The notes: generated by a model not told the origin, from the sequence alone. A DNA stretch of 64,000 nt from Motilibacter peucedani (GCF_003634695.1 NZ_RBWV01000009.1:62001-126000); one strand, 5' to 3'; shown: positions 37,003 to 45,437, numbered from the stretch's first letter. Made by a program: numbers and translations.

Positions 37003-38508
37003 CTAGTAGGCGCCGGAGCCGCGCACGACCGCCGCGAGGGTCTTCCAGAGGATGAGCATGTCGGCGGTCATCGACCAGTTCTCGACGTAGTACAGGTCGA
37101 GGCGGACGGTGTCCTCCCACGAGAGGTCCGAGCGCCCGCTGACCTGCCACAGCCCGGTCATCCCCGGCTTCACCAGCAGCCGGCGCCGGGCGTCGAACGC
37201 GTAGTTGGCCACCTCGCTGGGCAGCGGCGGCCGCGGCCCGACCAGGCTCATCTCGCCGCGCAGCACGTTGAGCAGCTGCGGCAGCTCGTCGAGGGAGTAG
37301 CGCCTGATGACGCGCCCGACCGGCGTCACCCGCGGGTCGGCGCGGATCTTGAACAGCACGCCGTCGTGCTCGTTGAGCTGAGCCAGCCGGCTCACCATGT
37401 GCTCGGCGTCGGCGACCATCGAGCGGAACTTGTAGAGGGTGAAGCTGCGGCCGTCGCGCCCCACGCGCACCTGCCGGAAGAGCACCGGGCCCGCGCTGGT
37501 CAGCCGCACCGCCAGCGCGATGCCGACGATGAGCGGCGAGAGCACGAGCACCAGCGCCAGCGCGACCACCCGGTCGAAGACGCCCTTGGCGACGCGCATC
37601 GGGCCTTCGTACTGCGGCGGCTCGACGTGCAGCAGCGGCAGGCCGGCCACCGGGCGCACGTGCACGCGCGGGCCCGCCACGTCGGTGAGCGCGGGGGCGA
37701 CGACCAGGTCGACACCCGTACCCTCCAGCGCCCAGCCGAGCCGACGCAGCGCGGCGGGCGTCAGGCCCACCGAGGGCGTGACGGCGACCGTGTCGACGCC
37801 GGTCGCGACGACGGCTTCCGGGATGGTCGTCAGCGAGCCGACCACGTGCAGCCCGTCGTCGACCTCGTCGTAGGCACCGCCCGGGACGCAGACCCCGACG
37901 ACCTCGAAGCCGGCGTAGGCTTCGCGCGCCAGCTCGGCGGTGAGGTGCGCGACGTTGTCGCGGCTGCCCACGACCAGCACCCGGTGCGCCCAGCCGCCGC
38001 GTCGCCGGTGCCAGTGGAGCCACTTGCGCGCGACCCAGCGCTCGAGCACCAGGCCGACCGCCCCGACCGGGAAGGCGACGGCGACGAAGGGGCGCGCGAA
38101 GTCGGCCCGGCCGAGGAAGGCGAGGATCGCGAAGACGCCGAACAGTCGTACGGTCGCGGTGACGACCCGCTTGTACTCCTCCGGCCCGCTGCCGGCGATG
38201 CGCCGGTCGCGCGACATGTGCAGCGAGAGCGTGGTCATCCACGTCATGGCCAGGACGACGGCGAGGGCGAGGTAGGCGGTGTCGCGCTCCGGGCTCGCCG
38301 AGCGGCTCAGCGCCTCGCCGGAGACGTTCCAGCGGACGGCGACCGACGCGGTGACGGCGAGCAGGATGACGACCAGGTCGCACGCCCACAGCGTGGACTC
38401 GAGCCGGCGCATCCAGGGCGCGCGCCCCGCCGCGGCGACTGCGGCCGGCCGCCTGGGAGGCCGGCGCGACGGCGCCGCGAGTGAGACCTCGCGCTCGACC
38501 TCGAGCAT
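37003..38508 (-). CDS. Polyprenyl glycosylphosphotransferase initiating exopolysaccharide synthesis
   Basis: A 501-residue WbaP/CpsE-type sugar transferase. Four N-terminal membrane helices (about 35-165), a soluble CoA-binding-like domain (about 170-300; HRVLVVGSRDNVAHL), a fifth helix (VVALALVLVLSPLIVGIALAV) and the catalytic bacterial sugar transferase domain: GPVLFRQVRVGRDGRSFTLYKFRSM (contains VLFRQVRVG), RRYSLDELPQLLNVLRGEMSLVGPRPP (contains SLDELPQLLNVLRG), KPGMTGLWQVSGRS. It moves a sugar-1-phosphate to undecaprenyl phosphate. No other polysaccharide gene is nearby. AGAGGTGG precedes the ATG. Confidence 0.92.
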   Translation of the reverse strand: MLEVEREVSLAAPSRRPPRRPAAVAAAGRAPWMRRLESTLWACDLVVILLAVTASVAVRWNVSGEALSRSASPERDTAYLALAVVLAMTWMTTLSLHMSRDRRIAGSGPEEYKRVVTATVRLFGVFAILAFLGRADFARPFVAVAFPVGAVGLVLERWVARKWLHWHRRRGGWAHRVLVVGSRDNVAHLTAELAREAYAGFEVVGVCVPGGAYDEVDDGLHVVGSLTTIPEAVVATGVDTVAVTPSVGLTPAALRRLGWALEGTGVDLVVAPALTDVAGPRVHVRPVAGLPLLHVEPPQYEGPMRVAKGVFDRVVALALVLVLSPLIVGIALAVRLTSAGPVLFRQVRVGRDGRSFTLYKFRSMVADAEHMVSRLAQLNEHDGVLFKIRADPRVTPVGRVIRRYSLDELPQLLNVLRGEMSLVGPRPPLPSEVANYAFDARRRLLVKPGMTGLWQVSGRSDLSWEDTVRLDLYYVENWSMTADMLILWKTLAAVVRGSGAY

Positions 38509-38612
38509 CGCGCCACCTCTCGCCGCACCGCACCGACCGGAGCCGCAGCGCCCTCCCCGGCACCGCGCTGACCTGCAAGGCGGCTCAGGCTACTGCGGTC
38601 GGGCGCGGGTGC

Positions 38613-38631
38613 CCACCCCCCGCGGGGGTGG
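38613..38631 (-). terminator. Hairpin after the YgfZ gene
   Basis: CCACCCCC pairs with GGGGGTGG around CGC, seven bases after the YgfZ stop in its direction of transcription. It falls in the 129-base gap before the exopolysaccharide transferase gene; nothing else was seen there. Confidence 0.6.
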
Positions 38632-38637
38632 CGTGCT

Positions 38638-39672
38638 TCACCGCGCGACGCGCAGCCCCTGCTGGGCGGCGCGCCCCGCACCGCCCAGCGGGCCGGCCAC
38701 GAGCAGCGGCGGCACCTCCTGCGCGGCGGACGCGTCGCCCACCGCGAGGACGGCGTCGTCGGGCACCCCGCGGCGCAGCAGCGCGAGCCCCACCGGGCCG
38801 AGGTCGGCGTGCTGCACGACGCTGCCGAGCCGGCCGACCTCGCGGCCCTCGAACGACACCTCGTCGCCCGGGCGCGGGTCGTCGCCGGCCGAGCCGTCCA
38901 GGTGCAGGATGCTGAGCCGCCGCGGGGGGCGCCCGAGGTTGTGGACCCGCGCGACGGTCTCCTGGCCGCGGTAGCAGCCCTTGTCGAGCGCGACCGCCGT
39001 CGCCAGCCAGCCCACCTCGTGGGGGATCGTGCGGTCGTCGGTGTCGAGGCCGAGGCGCGGCACGCCGGCGGCCACCCGCCGGGCTTCCGCCGCCCACATC
39101 CCCGCGGGCGGGCCCGCCGACGCCGCGAACGCGGCCAGCTCGTCGCGCGGCACCAGGACCTCGCGGCCGGGCAGCGGCGAGCCGGGGCCCGACACCCACG
39201 ACAGGTGCGCCGGGTGCGGCTCGGCCTGCGGCTGCAGCACGAGCGCCCACTGCGCGGTGACGTCCTCGACCTCGACCTCGGTCCAGAAGCGCATGCGGAG
39301 CAGGTACGCGGTGAGAGCCGCCGCCGTGCCGACCCCGCCGACGCCGGTGCCGGGGAGCAGCCAGGTGGACGTGCCGTCGTCGACGACGTGGAGGGCGTGC
39401 TCGACGCGGCCGTTCGGGTCGAGCACGAGCGTCTCGGTCGAGGCGCCGGTCGGCAGGTGGCGCAGCTCCTGGCTGGTCAGGTCGTTGAGCCAGCCGAGCC
39501 GCGCGGGGCCGGTGACGCGTACGACGCCGCTGTGCGACAGGTCGACGAACCCCTCGCCAGCCTCGAGCCGGCGCTGCTCGCCGAGGGGGTCGCCGTAGTG
39601 CCAGGCGACGCCGGCGTCCGGGCCCTCGGCGGGCACCGCGCCGGGCAGGTCGAGAAGGGGCGAGCCGGTCAC
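38638..39672 (-). CDS. Folate-binding protein YgfZ/GcvT family (Fe-S cluster maintenance)
   Basis: A 344-residue protein of the glycine-cleavage T family without methyltransferase function. The hallmark KGCYRGQETVARVHNLG is present, after VDLSHSGVVRVTGPARLGWLNDL (contains LSHSGVVRVTG). YgfZ proteins use folate to help repair or insert certain iron-sulfur clusters. The start GTG 39672 overlaps the Fur-family stop (GTGA), so the two are likely translated together. Confidence 0.9.
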   Translation of the reverse strand: MTGSPLLDLPGAVPAEGPDAGVAWHYGDPLGEQRRLEAGEGFVDLSHSGVVRVTGPARLGWLNDLTSQELRHLPTGASTETLVLDPNGRVEHALHVVDDGTSTWLLPGTGVGGVGTAAALTAYLLRMRFWTEVEVEDVTAQWALVLQPQAEPHPAHLSWVSGPGSPLPGREVLVPRDELAAFAASAGPPAGMWAAEARRVAAGVPRLGLDTDDRTIPHEVGWLATAVALDKGCYRGQETVARVHNLGRPPRRLSILHLDGSAGDDPRPGDEVSFEGREVGRLGSVVQHADLGPVGLALLRRGVPDDAVLAVGDASAAQEVPPLLVAGPLGGAGRAAQQGLRVAR

Positions 39673-40106
39673 GGGGTGCCTCCAGGGGCAGCGGCGGCCT
39701 CGGCGCAGCGGGCGCAGCGGCCGTAGATCGCGAAGTGGCGGACGTCGGTCTGGAAGCCGCTCGAGCTCGACACCTTCGCGACGAGGTCGTCGGCGACCGA
39801 GACGTCGGCCTCGCTGACGCTGCCGCAGTCGCGGCAGACCAGGTGCAGGTGGTCGTCCTCGTGCGCGGGGTGGTAGGTCGGCGAGCCGTGCCCGAGGTGG
39901 GTGTGGGAGACCAGGCCGAGCTCCTCGAGCAGCTCGAGCGTGCGGTAGACGGTCGAGAGGTTGACCCCGCTGGCGGTGCGCTGCACCTCCGCGTGCACCT
40001 CGTCGGGGGTGGCGTGGCCGAGCGCGGTGACGGCCTCGAGCACCAGCTGGCGCTGCGGGGTCAGGCGGTAGCCCCGGGCCCGGAGCATCGTCTGCCAGTC
40101 GGTCAC
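39669..40106 (-). CDS. Fur-family metalloregulator (Zur/FurB-like)
   Basis: A 145-residue regulator. The winged helix covers about residues 1-80 (RGYRLTPQRQLVLEAV, NLSTVYRTLELLEELGLV) and the dimerisation domain has the metal-site segment HEDDHLHLVCRDCG plus a second Cys pair CARC near the C-terminus, forming the structural zinc site. Whether it responds to zinc or iron cannot be read from this. It is followed immediately by the YgfZ gene. Confidence 0.9.
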   Translation of the reverse strand: MTDWQTMLRARGYRLTPQRQLVLEAVTALGHATPDEVHAEVQRTASGVNLSTVYRTLELLEELGLVSHTHLGHGSPTYHPAHEDDHLHLVCRDCGSVSEADVSVADDLVAKVSSSSGFQTDVRHFAIYGRCARCAEAAAAPGGTP

Positions 40107-40128
40107 GGCGCCACCTCCCGAGGCACGG

Positions 40129-40704
40129 CTAGGCCCGCGGCGCGACGTCGGGCAGGTCGAACCGGCTCGGGCGCTCGCCCGCCGGCTGGGGGTCGTCGAG
40201 CTGCTGCTCGGCCGAGACCCGGCGCAGCCGCGCGGAGGCGTAGGGCGACATCGGCTGCTCGAGCGCGGCCTTGTCGTAGGCGTAGAGCAGGTCCCCCTGC
40301 ACCAGGCCGTAGAGCCGGTGGCCGGCCTTGTGCTCGTCGGCGGTGAGGGTGTGGGTGACGACGTCGGTGCGCAGCTCGATGCGCGCGGTGGTGATCTCGC
40401 CGACGTAGACCTCGACCACGCCGCCGGGCTGCACGATCAGGGCCTCGACCTCGTTGCCCATCACCGGGCGCCAGTAGCCGGTCTCAGCGGTGATCACCGC
40501 GCCCGGGACGCCCTCGGCGTCGAGCGCCCACAGGGTGCTGGAGTAGGTGAGGTAGTCGGCGCCGTGGTGGCCGAAGACCACCTGCTGGCCGAACTGCTGC
40601 TCCTGCATGGTCGGGTAGCCGATCACGCCGGCGCCCTGCCACGTGCCGACCAGCCACGCCAGCGGCACCAGCGCGGGCGGGAGGTCGGCGGGCAGCTCGA
40701 ACAC
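40129..40704 (-). CDS. Nitrobindin/FABP-family heme-binding beta-barrel protein
   Basis: A 191-residue protein with the nitrobindin motif GTWQGAG near residue 20 and a ten-stranded barrel pattern; HKAGHRLYGLVQGDLLYAYD contains the likely heme-ligand histidine region. Family members bind ferric heme and act on nitric oxide or peroxynitrite. The GTG start at 40704 is four bases after the stop of a small membrane protein gene. The C-terminal 25 residues are an added tail rich in Pro and Arg. Confidence 0.87.
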   Translation of the reverse strand: MFELPADLPPALVPLAWLVGTWQGAGVIGYPTMQEQQFGQQVVFGHHGADYLTYSSTLWALDAEGVPGAVITAETGYWRPVMGNEVEALIVQPGGVVEVYVGEITTARIELRTDVVTHTLTADEHKAGHRLYGLVQGDLLYAYDKAALEQPMSPYASARLRRVSAEQQLDDPQPAGERPSRFDLPDVAPRA

Positions 40705-40708
40705 GGGA

Positions 40709-40810
40709 CTAGGCCTGCGCCTTGAACAGGCGGTAGACCACGTAGACGGCGAACCAGGTGATCAGCAGGGCGGCGACGGTCAGCAGGCCCGTGTAGAAGT
40801 ACTCCAGCAC
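40709..40810 (-). CDS. 33-residue single-helix membrane microprotein
   Basis: Starting from GTG 40810 the reading frame gives a 33-residue protein made of one membrane helix (YTGLLTVAALLITWFAVYVV) with a short basic end (YRLFKAQA). It is spaced four bases before the nitrobindin gene and lies close to the divergent DsrE start, so it is the first gene of the nitrobindin transcript. The clean hydrophobic profile supports translation. Function unknown; longer in-frame starts upstream would run into the DsrE gene on the other strand. Confidence 0.6.
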   Translation of the reverse strand: MLEYFYTGLLTVAALLITWFAVYVVYRLFKAQA

Positions 40811-40834
40811 GCCCGCGAGTCTACTGTGCTGGGC

Positions 40835-41206
40835 ATGGTCGAGCCCTCCCGGACGCTGGTCGTCAAGCTCACGGCCGGGGCCGACGCGCCCGAGCGCTGC
40901 TCCCAGGCCTTCACGGTCGCGGCGACGGCGGTGGCCGCCGGGGTGCCGGTCTCGCTCTGGCTCACCGGCGAGTCGGCGTGGTACGCACTGCCCGGCCGGG
41001 CCGCGGAGTTCGAGCTCCCGCACGCGGCGCCGCTCGAGGACCTGCTCGCGGCGGTGCTCGGGGGCGGCACCGTGACGCTCTGCACCCAGTGCGCCGCGCG
41101 GCGCGGCATCGGCGCGCAGGACGTGCTCGACGGCGTACGCATCGCCGGCGCAGCCGCGTTCGTCGAGGAGGCGCTCGCCCCCGGAGCCCAGGCGCTCGTC
41201 TACTGA
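40835..41206 (+). CDS. DsrE-family small sulfur-relay-like protein
   Basis: A 123-residue DsrE/DsrF-like alpha/beta protein: LVVKLTAGADAPERCSQAFTVA (contains LTAGADAPERC), VSLWLTGES, and a strand leading to CTQCAARRGI, with two cysteines at the place where sulfur carriers have the active cysteine. It probably takes part in sulfur transfer, in keeping with the sulfurtransferase, SseC and MoaD genes close by. The ATG at 40835 is divergent from the microprotein/nitrobindin pair. Confidence 0.83.
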   Translation: MVEPSRTLVVKLTAGADAPERCSQAFTVAATAVAAGVPVSLWLTGESAWYALPGRAAEFELPHAAPLEDLLAAVLGGGTVTLCTQCAARRGIGAQDVLDGVRIAGAAAFVEEALAPGAQALVY

Positions 41207-41229
41207 CGCGGCGCGTCACCCCCCCGGAC

Positions 41230-41288
41230 CGTTGGCACGATGTGCCTCCTTGCCGATCAGATTGGCAAGAAGGCACATCGTGCCAACG
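41230..41288. terminator. Very long hairpin between the DsrE and sseC genes
   Basis: Two 25-base arms (41230-41254 and 41264-41288; left arm begins CGTTGGCACGATGTGCC) are complementary except for one C-A mismatch. Three further pairs, one G-U, close a three-base loop. The convergent genes on either side suggest a bidirectional terminator, but the stem is far longer than needed. Confidence 0.8.
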
Positions 41289-41311
41289 CGGGCAGGGGGT
41301 GGGGCGGCGCC

Positions 41312-41608
41312 TCAGACCGAGACGTCGACCCGCGCGACCTCGCCGACGGCCGCGACGACGCTGCGGTCGACGGGCTGGGCCTTCGGCGCGAGCGTGCGCA
41401 CGGTCCAGGTGCCGGGCGCGGCGTAGAAGCGGAACTGCCCGGTCGCCGAGGTGGGCACCTCGGCGGTGAACTCACCGGTCGAGTCGAGCAGCCGCACGTA
41501 GGCACCCGCCACCGGGTCCTCGCCCCTGGTGACGAAGCCGGCGATGACCGCCTCCTTGGAGAGGTCCACGCCGGTCAGGTCGAGGTCCTGGTTCGGTGCA
41601 CCGCACAT
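41312..41608 (-). CDS. sseC: DUF1416 protein (SseC family)
   Basis: A 98-residue protein of the SseC/DUF1416 family: MCGAPNQDLDLTGVDLSKEA at the N-terminus and a small Ig/transthyretin-like beta-sandwich (FVTRGEDPVAGAYVRLLD, GQFRFYAAPGTWTVR). In mycobacteria, sseC follows the cysA2/cysA3 thiosulfate sulfurtransferase genes, exactly the arrangement here (five bases apart). The role in sulfur metabolism is not defined biochemically. Cys2 is a possible functional residue. Confidence 0.87.
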   Translation of the reverse strand: MCGAPNQDLDLTGVDLSKEAVIAGFVTRGEDPVAGAYVRLLDSTGEFTAEVPTSATGQFRFYAAPGTWTVRTLAPKAQPVDRSVVAAVGEVARVDVSV

Positions 41609-41613
41609 CGGGC

Positions 41614-42450
41614 TCAGGCCCCCGTCTCGACGGGGACGCCGACCAGCGAGCCGTACTCGGTCCACGAGCCGTCGTAGTTCTTCACGTTCGGCTGGCCGAG
41701 CAGCTCGTGCAGCACGAACCACGTGTGGGCCGAGCGCTCGCCGATGCGGCAGTAGGCGATGGTGTCCTTGGTGTCGAACTCGACGCCGGCGTCGCCGTAG
41801 ATCGAGCGCAGCTCGTCGTCGGAGCGGAACGTGCCGTCGTCGTTGGCCGACTTCGACCACGGGATGTTCTTGGCGCTCGGGATGTGGCCGCGCACCTGGG
41901 CCTGCTCCTGCGGCAGGTGGGCCGGAGCGGCGATCTTGCCCGAGAACTCGTCGGGGCTGCGCACGTCGACGAGGTTCTTGGTGCCGATGGCGGCGACGAC
42001 CTCGTCGCGGAACGCGCGGATCGAGGTGTCGGGCTCGGTCGCGGTGTAGGTCGTGGCCGGGCGCTCGGCGACCTCGCTGACGAGCTCGCGCGCGTCGAGC
42101 TCCCACTTCTTGCGGCCGCCGTCGAGCAGGCGGACGTCGCGGTGGCCGTAGAGCTTGAAGTACCAGTAGGCGTAGGCGGCGAACCAGTTGTTGTTGCCGC
42201 CGTAGAGCACGACCGTGTCGTCGTTGGAGATGCCCTTGGCCGACAGCAGCGCCTCGAAGCCCGCCTTGTCGACGAAGTCGCGGCGCACCGGGTCCTGGAG
42301 GTCCTTCTTCCAGTCGATGCGCACGGCGCCCGTGATGTGGTTCAGGTCGTAGGCGCTGGTGTCCTCGTCGACCTCGACCAGGACGACGTTGCTGTCGCCG
42401 AGGTGGGCCTCGACCCAGTCGGCGTCGACGAGCGCTGTCTCGCGGCTCAT
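41614..42450 (-). CDS. Thiosulfate sulfurtransferase (CysA2/rhodanese type)
   Basis: A 278-residue double-rhodanese protein. Domain 1 (about 1-135) is inactive; domain 2 has the catalytic loop YCRIGERSAHTW with Cys234. It transfers sulfane sulfur from thiosulfate to cyanide or thiol acceptors. The N-terminus MSRETALVDADWVEAHL fits mycobacterial CysA2. The 145-base leader between it and the Cys-containing leader peptide suggests attenuation by cysteine supply. It forms an operon with sseC. Confidence 0.92.
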   Translation of the reverse strand: MSRETALVDADWVEAHLGDSNVVLVEVDEDTSAYDLNHITGAVRIDWKKDLQDPVRRDFVDKAGFEALLSAKGISNDDTVVLYGGNNNWFAAYAYWYFKLYGHRDVRLLDGGRKKWELDARELVSEVAERPATTYTATEPDTSIRAFRDEVVAAIGTKNLVDVRSPDEFSGKIAAPAHLPQEQAQVRGHIPSAKNIPWSKSANDDGTFRSDDELRSIYGDAGVEFDTKDTIAYCRIGERSAHTWFVLHELLGQPNVKNYDGSWTEYGSLVGVPVETGA

Positions 42451-42595
42451 GGCTGCTCTCTTCTCACGTGGATGGGTGCTGGGCTTGGCAGGTGGCGGGG
42501 CGTACGGGTGCGGGCCGGCTGCTGCTGCAGGGGCGGGCCCACGAGGGTGCGGTGCGGCTCGCACGGACGCCGCGAGGTCGGGCGCGACGGGGCGG

Positions 42596-42667
42596 TCAGC
42601 GGCGACAGAGGGAGGCGGCGACGCGGCACAGGTCGACCGTGCGTCGTGACACGAGAGTCCCCACCAT
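42596..42667 (-). CDS. Cysteine-responsive leader peptide upstream of the sulfurtransferase
   Basis: A 23-codon reading frame, ATG 42667 to TGA 42596: MVGTL, then VSRRTVDLCRV, then AASLCRR. It fits the actinobacterial 'putative leader peptide' pattern (L-V-S-R-R-x-V-D-L-x-R-V-A-x-x-L-C-x-R) often found before sulfur-assimilation genes. Its two Cys codons could stall ribosomes when cysteinyl-tRNA is scarce, changing expression of the sulfurtransferase gene that begins 145 bases further on. The attenuator structure itself was not worked out. Seen directly: the frame and pattern; regulation is inferred. Confidence 0.7.
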   Translation of the reverse strand: MVGTLVSRRTVDLCRVAASLCRR

Positions 42668-42730
42668 GGCCCGCATCGTAGTGCGGCGCTCCGCGGCGCG
42701 AGAGCGCGGGTCCACGATCCGAGACGCCGC

Positions 42731-43432
42731 TCAGCGCTCCAGCCGGGCGTCGCGCCCGGTGAAGTCGACGAGCAGCCCGCCGGCCACCGGGCTCACCGCG
42801 CTCACCCGCAGGCCCGCCGGCAGACCTTCGATGGCGTACGTCGTGGCCAGCTGCCTGCGCACCGACGAGAGCAGCGCCGCGCCGGCCGCGGCGCCGTCGA
42901 CCGTCACCGCGGTCGGCGTGACGACCAGGCGCGAGCCCGAGACGCGTACGGTGCCCTCCCCCGAGACGGTCACCCGGCGGCCCAACGCGGTGAGCGTGCG
43001 GGTGAGCCGCACGCGGCTGCCGTCGGTCGAGAGCGAGCCGGCGGGCTGGCCGGTGCGCTGCTCGACCTCGCTGTAGGGGACGGTCAGGTGGCCCTGCACG
43101 CGGTCGACGTCGGCCGCGCGCGACCCGTCGGGACGCACCCCCCACATCTCGACCACCACGTCGTTGCCGACGAGGCCGTCGCGCCGGATCGCCCGCGCGG
43201 TGACCTCGACGTGGGAGAAGTCGCGGTGCACCAGCTGGGTGAGGAACGGGAACCCGCGCAGGTGCACGTGCGGCGCCCGCGCGCCCTCGTCCTTCAGGCT
43301 GGACTCGACGGCGCGGCCGACCACCCACGTGGCGCTGCGGTCGACCGCGAGCGTGAGCAGGGCGAGCGCGACGAGGGCGGCGACCACGGGCACGAGCAGG
43401 GCGCCCAGGCAGCTGCGACGCACGAGGCCCAT
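42731..43432 (-). CDS. LmeA-like DUF2993 phospholipid-binding protein
   Basis: A 233-residue exported or membrane-anchored protein: an N-terminal hydrophobic segment (LGALLVPVVAALVALALLTLAV) and a DUF2993 domain with LKDEGARAPHVHLRGFPFLTQLVHRDF (contains VHLRGFPFLTQLV), the family's conserved part. Mycobacterial LmeA binds phosphatidylinositols and supports lipomannan elongation; this function is only suggested here. It lies between the MoaD gene and the leader peptide, in the same direction. Confidence 0.84.
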   Translation of the reverse strand: MGLVRRSCLGALLVPVVAALVALALLTLAVDRSATWVVGRAVESSLKDEGARAPHVHLRGFPFLTQLVHRDFSHVEVTARAIRRDGLVGNDVVVEMWGVRPDGSRAADVDRVQGHLTVPYSEVEQRTGQPAGSLSTDGSRVRLTRTLTALGRRVTVSGEGTVRVSGSRLVVTPTAVTVDGAAAGAALLSSVRRQLATTYAIEGLPAGLRVSAVSPVAGGLLVDFTGRDARLER

Positions 43433-43465
43433 CAGCGACGGGCCGTTCGGGGAGCGGGCACGGGG

Positions 43466-43729
43466 TCAGCCTCCCGCGAACGGGGGCAGCACCTCGACGA
43501 CGGCCCCCTCCTGGAGGGGTCGCGGGTCGTCCTTGTCGGTGCGCACGCCGTCGACCAGCACGCTCGCGGCGCCCAGGACGCGCGCCAGCTCGGCGCCGTG
43601 CGTACGCCGCGCCGCCTCGAGCGCCTCGGCCACCGAGCGCGCCTCGACGGAGTCCTCGGCGCGGCCCGCGGCCGCCTTGGCCGCCGCCCAGTAGCGCACG
43701 GTGACCGTCGGCCTGCTCAGCCCTGGCAC
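43466..43729 (-). CDS. MoaD/ThiS-family sulfur carrier protein
   Basis: An 87-residue beta-grasp ubiquitin-like carrier. The strand VTVRYWAAAKAAAG is typical of MoaD, and the protein ends exactly in PPFAGG, the Gly-Gly tail that is adenylated and thiocarboxylated. It may serve molybdopterin synthesis or another thiolation. The GTG start at 43729 overlaps the end of the alpha/beta hydrolase gene by 13 bases, showing coupling. Other sulfur-transfer genes are downstream. Confidence 0.87.
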   Translation of the reverse strand: MPGLSRPTVTVRYWAAAKAAAGRAEDSVEARSVAEALEAARRTHGAELARVLGAASVLVDGVRTDKDDPRPLQEGAVVEVLPPFAGG

Positions 43730-44523
43730 GGGACCCCCACCGCGGTCGAGATCCAGCCCGAGATGCGCTCGAGCAGCTGCGGAGGAGCGGCGTTCTCGGC
43801 GTGGGCGTAGCCCTGCTCGACCCACAGCTCGACCGGCTCGCCGGCGGCGTCGGCGAGGTCGTGGGCGTGGTCGAGCGGGAAGTAGGGGTCGGAGTCGCCG
43901 TGCACGACGAGCAGGGGGACCGGCGCGATGGCCCCCACGACGGCGCGCGGCTCCGGGCACCAGGTCTCGGGGTGGCGCACGTCCCAGTGACGACGGGCCA
44001 CGCGGGTGCCGTAGAACCGCTCGAGCACGGCCGGCCCGAGCGGCCAGCCGAGGGCGCGGTGCAGCCGCTTGGTCGGCTTGGTGCCGCGGTAGTACCACCG
44101 GCTGGGCGCGCTGACCGCGGCGACCGCGTCGACGTCGCGGAACGTACCGGCGTGGCGCACGACGACCGCGCCGCCGAGCGAGAAGCCCAGCGTCGCGACC
44201 CGCGCGTAGCCCGCCTGGCGCGCCCACTGCACCGCCGCCTCGACGTCGTGGACCTCGAGGTCGCCGATGGTGGAGGCGCCCCCGGACTCACCGTGGCCGC
44301 GCAGGTCGAGCGTCACGACGCCGGCCCGCCGGCGCAGCACGTCGACGACGCGGCGGACGGCGTCAGAGGTGCCCCGGTGGGTGAAGCCGTGGGCGACGAC
44401 GACGGCCAGCTCGGTCGACCACGAGGACGCCGGCTCGTGCGTGGCCGCGATGTCGACGCCGTCGCTGGTCCGTAGCCGCATCGCGTGCCCGTCCGGGCGT
44501 GGGTGCTGCCTCGCGGTCTCCAT
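43717..44523 (-). CDS. Alpha/beta hydrolase
   Basis: A 268-residue alpha/beta-hydrolase fold enzyme. The oxyanion/first strand region is [11 protein letters not shown], the nucleophile elbow GFSLGG, the acid region [11 protein letters not shown] and the histidine region [10 protein letters not shown], a full triad. Relatives act as esterases or lipases of unknown substrate. The ATG chosen (44523) is the outermost plausible one; MRLRTSDG at 44481 is an alternative. It is divergent from glnR. Confidence 0.86.
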   Translation of the reverse strand: METARQHPRPDGHAMRLRTSDGVDIAATHEPASSWSTELAVVVAHGFTHRGTSDAVRRVVDVLRRRAGVVTLDLRGHGESGGASTIGDLEVHDVEAAVQWARQAGYARVATLGFSLGGAVVVRHAGTFRDVDAVAAVSAPSRWYYRGTKPTKRLHRALGWPLGPAVLERFYGTRVARRHWDVRHPETWCPEPRAVVGAIAPVPLLVVHGDSDPYFPLDHAHDLADAAGEPVELWVEQGYAHAENAAPPQLLERISGWISTAVGVPCQG

Positions 44524-44608
44524 CCCACTATCCTGCCCGCACGACCCGCCGACATCGACGCAACGGTGCACGATCCACGCGCGGCCCTGCTGCGAGAGGA
44601 AGGGCCCC

Positions 44609-45322
44609 ATGGCCAGTGTCCTGCTGCTGACCAACGCGCTGCAGCCCTCTGCCGAGGTGCTGCCCGCACTCGGTCTGCTGCTGCACTCGGTCAGAGTCGC
44701 GCCCGCGGAGGCCTCCGCCCTGCTCGACGTGCCGCCGGTCGACATCGTGCTGCTCGACGCCCGGCGCGACCTCCCGCACGCCCGGGCGACCTGCCGGCTG
44801 CTGCGCACCACCGGGCTGTCCTCGCCGCTGCTGCTGGTGGTCACCGAGGGCGGGCTCGCCGCCGTGACGGCCGACTGGGGCATGGACGACGTGGTGCTCG
44901 AGTCGGCCGGCCCGGCCGAGGTCGAGGCGCGGCTCCGGCTGGCGGCGGGCCGGGCGGGCGCGCCCGCCGAGAGCGAGCTGCCGAGCGAGATCCGCAGCGG
45001 CGAGCTCTCGATCGACGAGGCGACCTACGTCGCCAAGGTCCGCAACCGGGTGCTCGACCTGACCTTCAAGGAGTTCGAGCTGCTCAAGTTCCTCGCCCAG
45101 CACCCCGGTCGGGTCTTCACCCGGGCCCAGCTGCTGCAGGAGGTGTGGGGCTACGACTACTTCGGCGGCACCCGCACCGTCGACGTCCACGTGCGCCGGC
45201 TGCGGGCGAAGCTGGGCGCCGACCACGAAGCGCTGATCGGCACCGTGCGCAACGTCGGCTACCGCTTCGTGACGCCCGACAAGCACGACAAGGCCGCTGC
45301 CGAGGCTCCTGCCCCGGTCTGA
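44609..45322 (+). CDS. glnR: Nitrogen regulator GlnR (atypical OmpR-type response regulator)
   Basis: A 237-residue regulator very close to Streptomyces GlnR throughout: [22 protein letters not shown] (contains [10 protein letters not shown]), [38 protein letters not shown], and winged helix [19 protein letters not shown] with [13 protein letters not shown]. GlnR controls nitrogen assimilation genes such as glnA and amtB. It has the unphosphorylated-type receiver pocket with Asp50 retained. No paired kinase gene is present. AGAGGAAGGG precedes the ATG. Confidence 0.93.
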   Translation: MASVLLLTNALQPSAEVLPALGLLLHSVRVAPAEASALLDVPPVDIVLLDARRDLPHARATCRLLRTTGLSSPLLLVVTEGGLAAVTADWGMDDVVLESAGPAEVEARLRLAAGRAGAPAESELPSEIRSGELSIDEATYVAKVRNRVLDLTFKEFELLKFLAQHPGRVFTRAQLLQEVWGYDYFGGTRTVDVHVRRLRAKLGADHEALIGTVRNVGYRFVTPDKHDKAAAEAPAPV

Positions 45323-45423
45323 GCCGGGCCGCCGCCGGGCGGCGGTGATAACGATTGCGCCAACCTCGCGGCGCGCCCTTCCACGCACCGCCGCGCGGGC
45401 GTAGGTTCTCCGCTGCAGTGCGA

Positions 45424-45437
45424 TGTAAGCGCTTGCA
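45424..45437. promoter_or_regulatory. LacI-family operator before the beta-helix protein gene
   Basis: TGTAAGCGCTTGCA fits the LacI/GalR consensus TGNAANCGNTTNCA at every fixed position. It is 17 bases after a possible -10 element (TAGGTT, 45402-45407) and 49 before the start codon, a position for repression. The LacI protein at 50.0 kb or one elsewhere may bind it. A separate GATAACGATT sits at 45347-45356. Confidence 0.7.
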
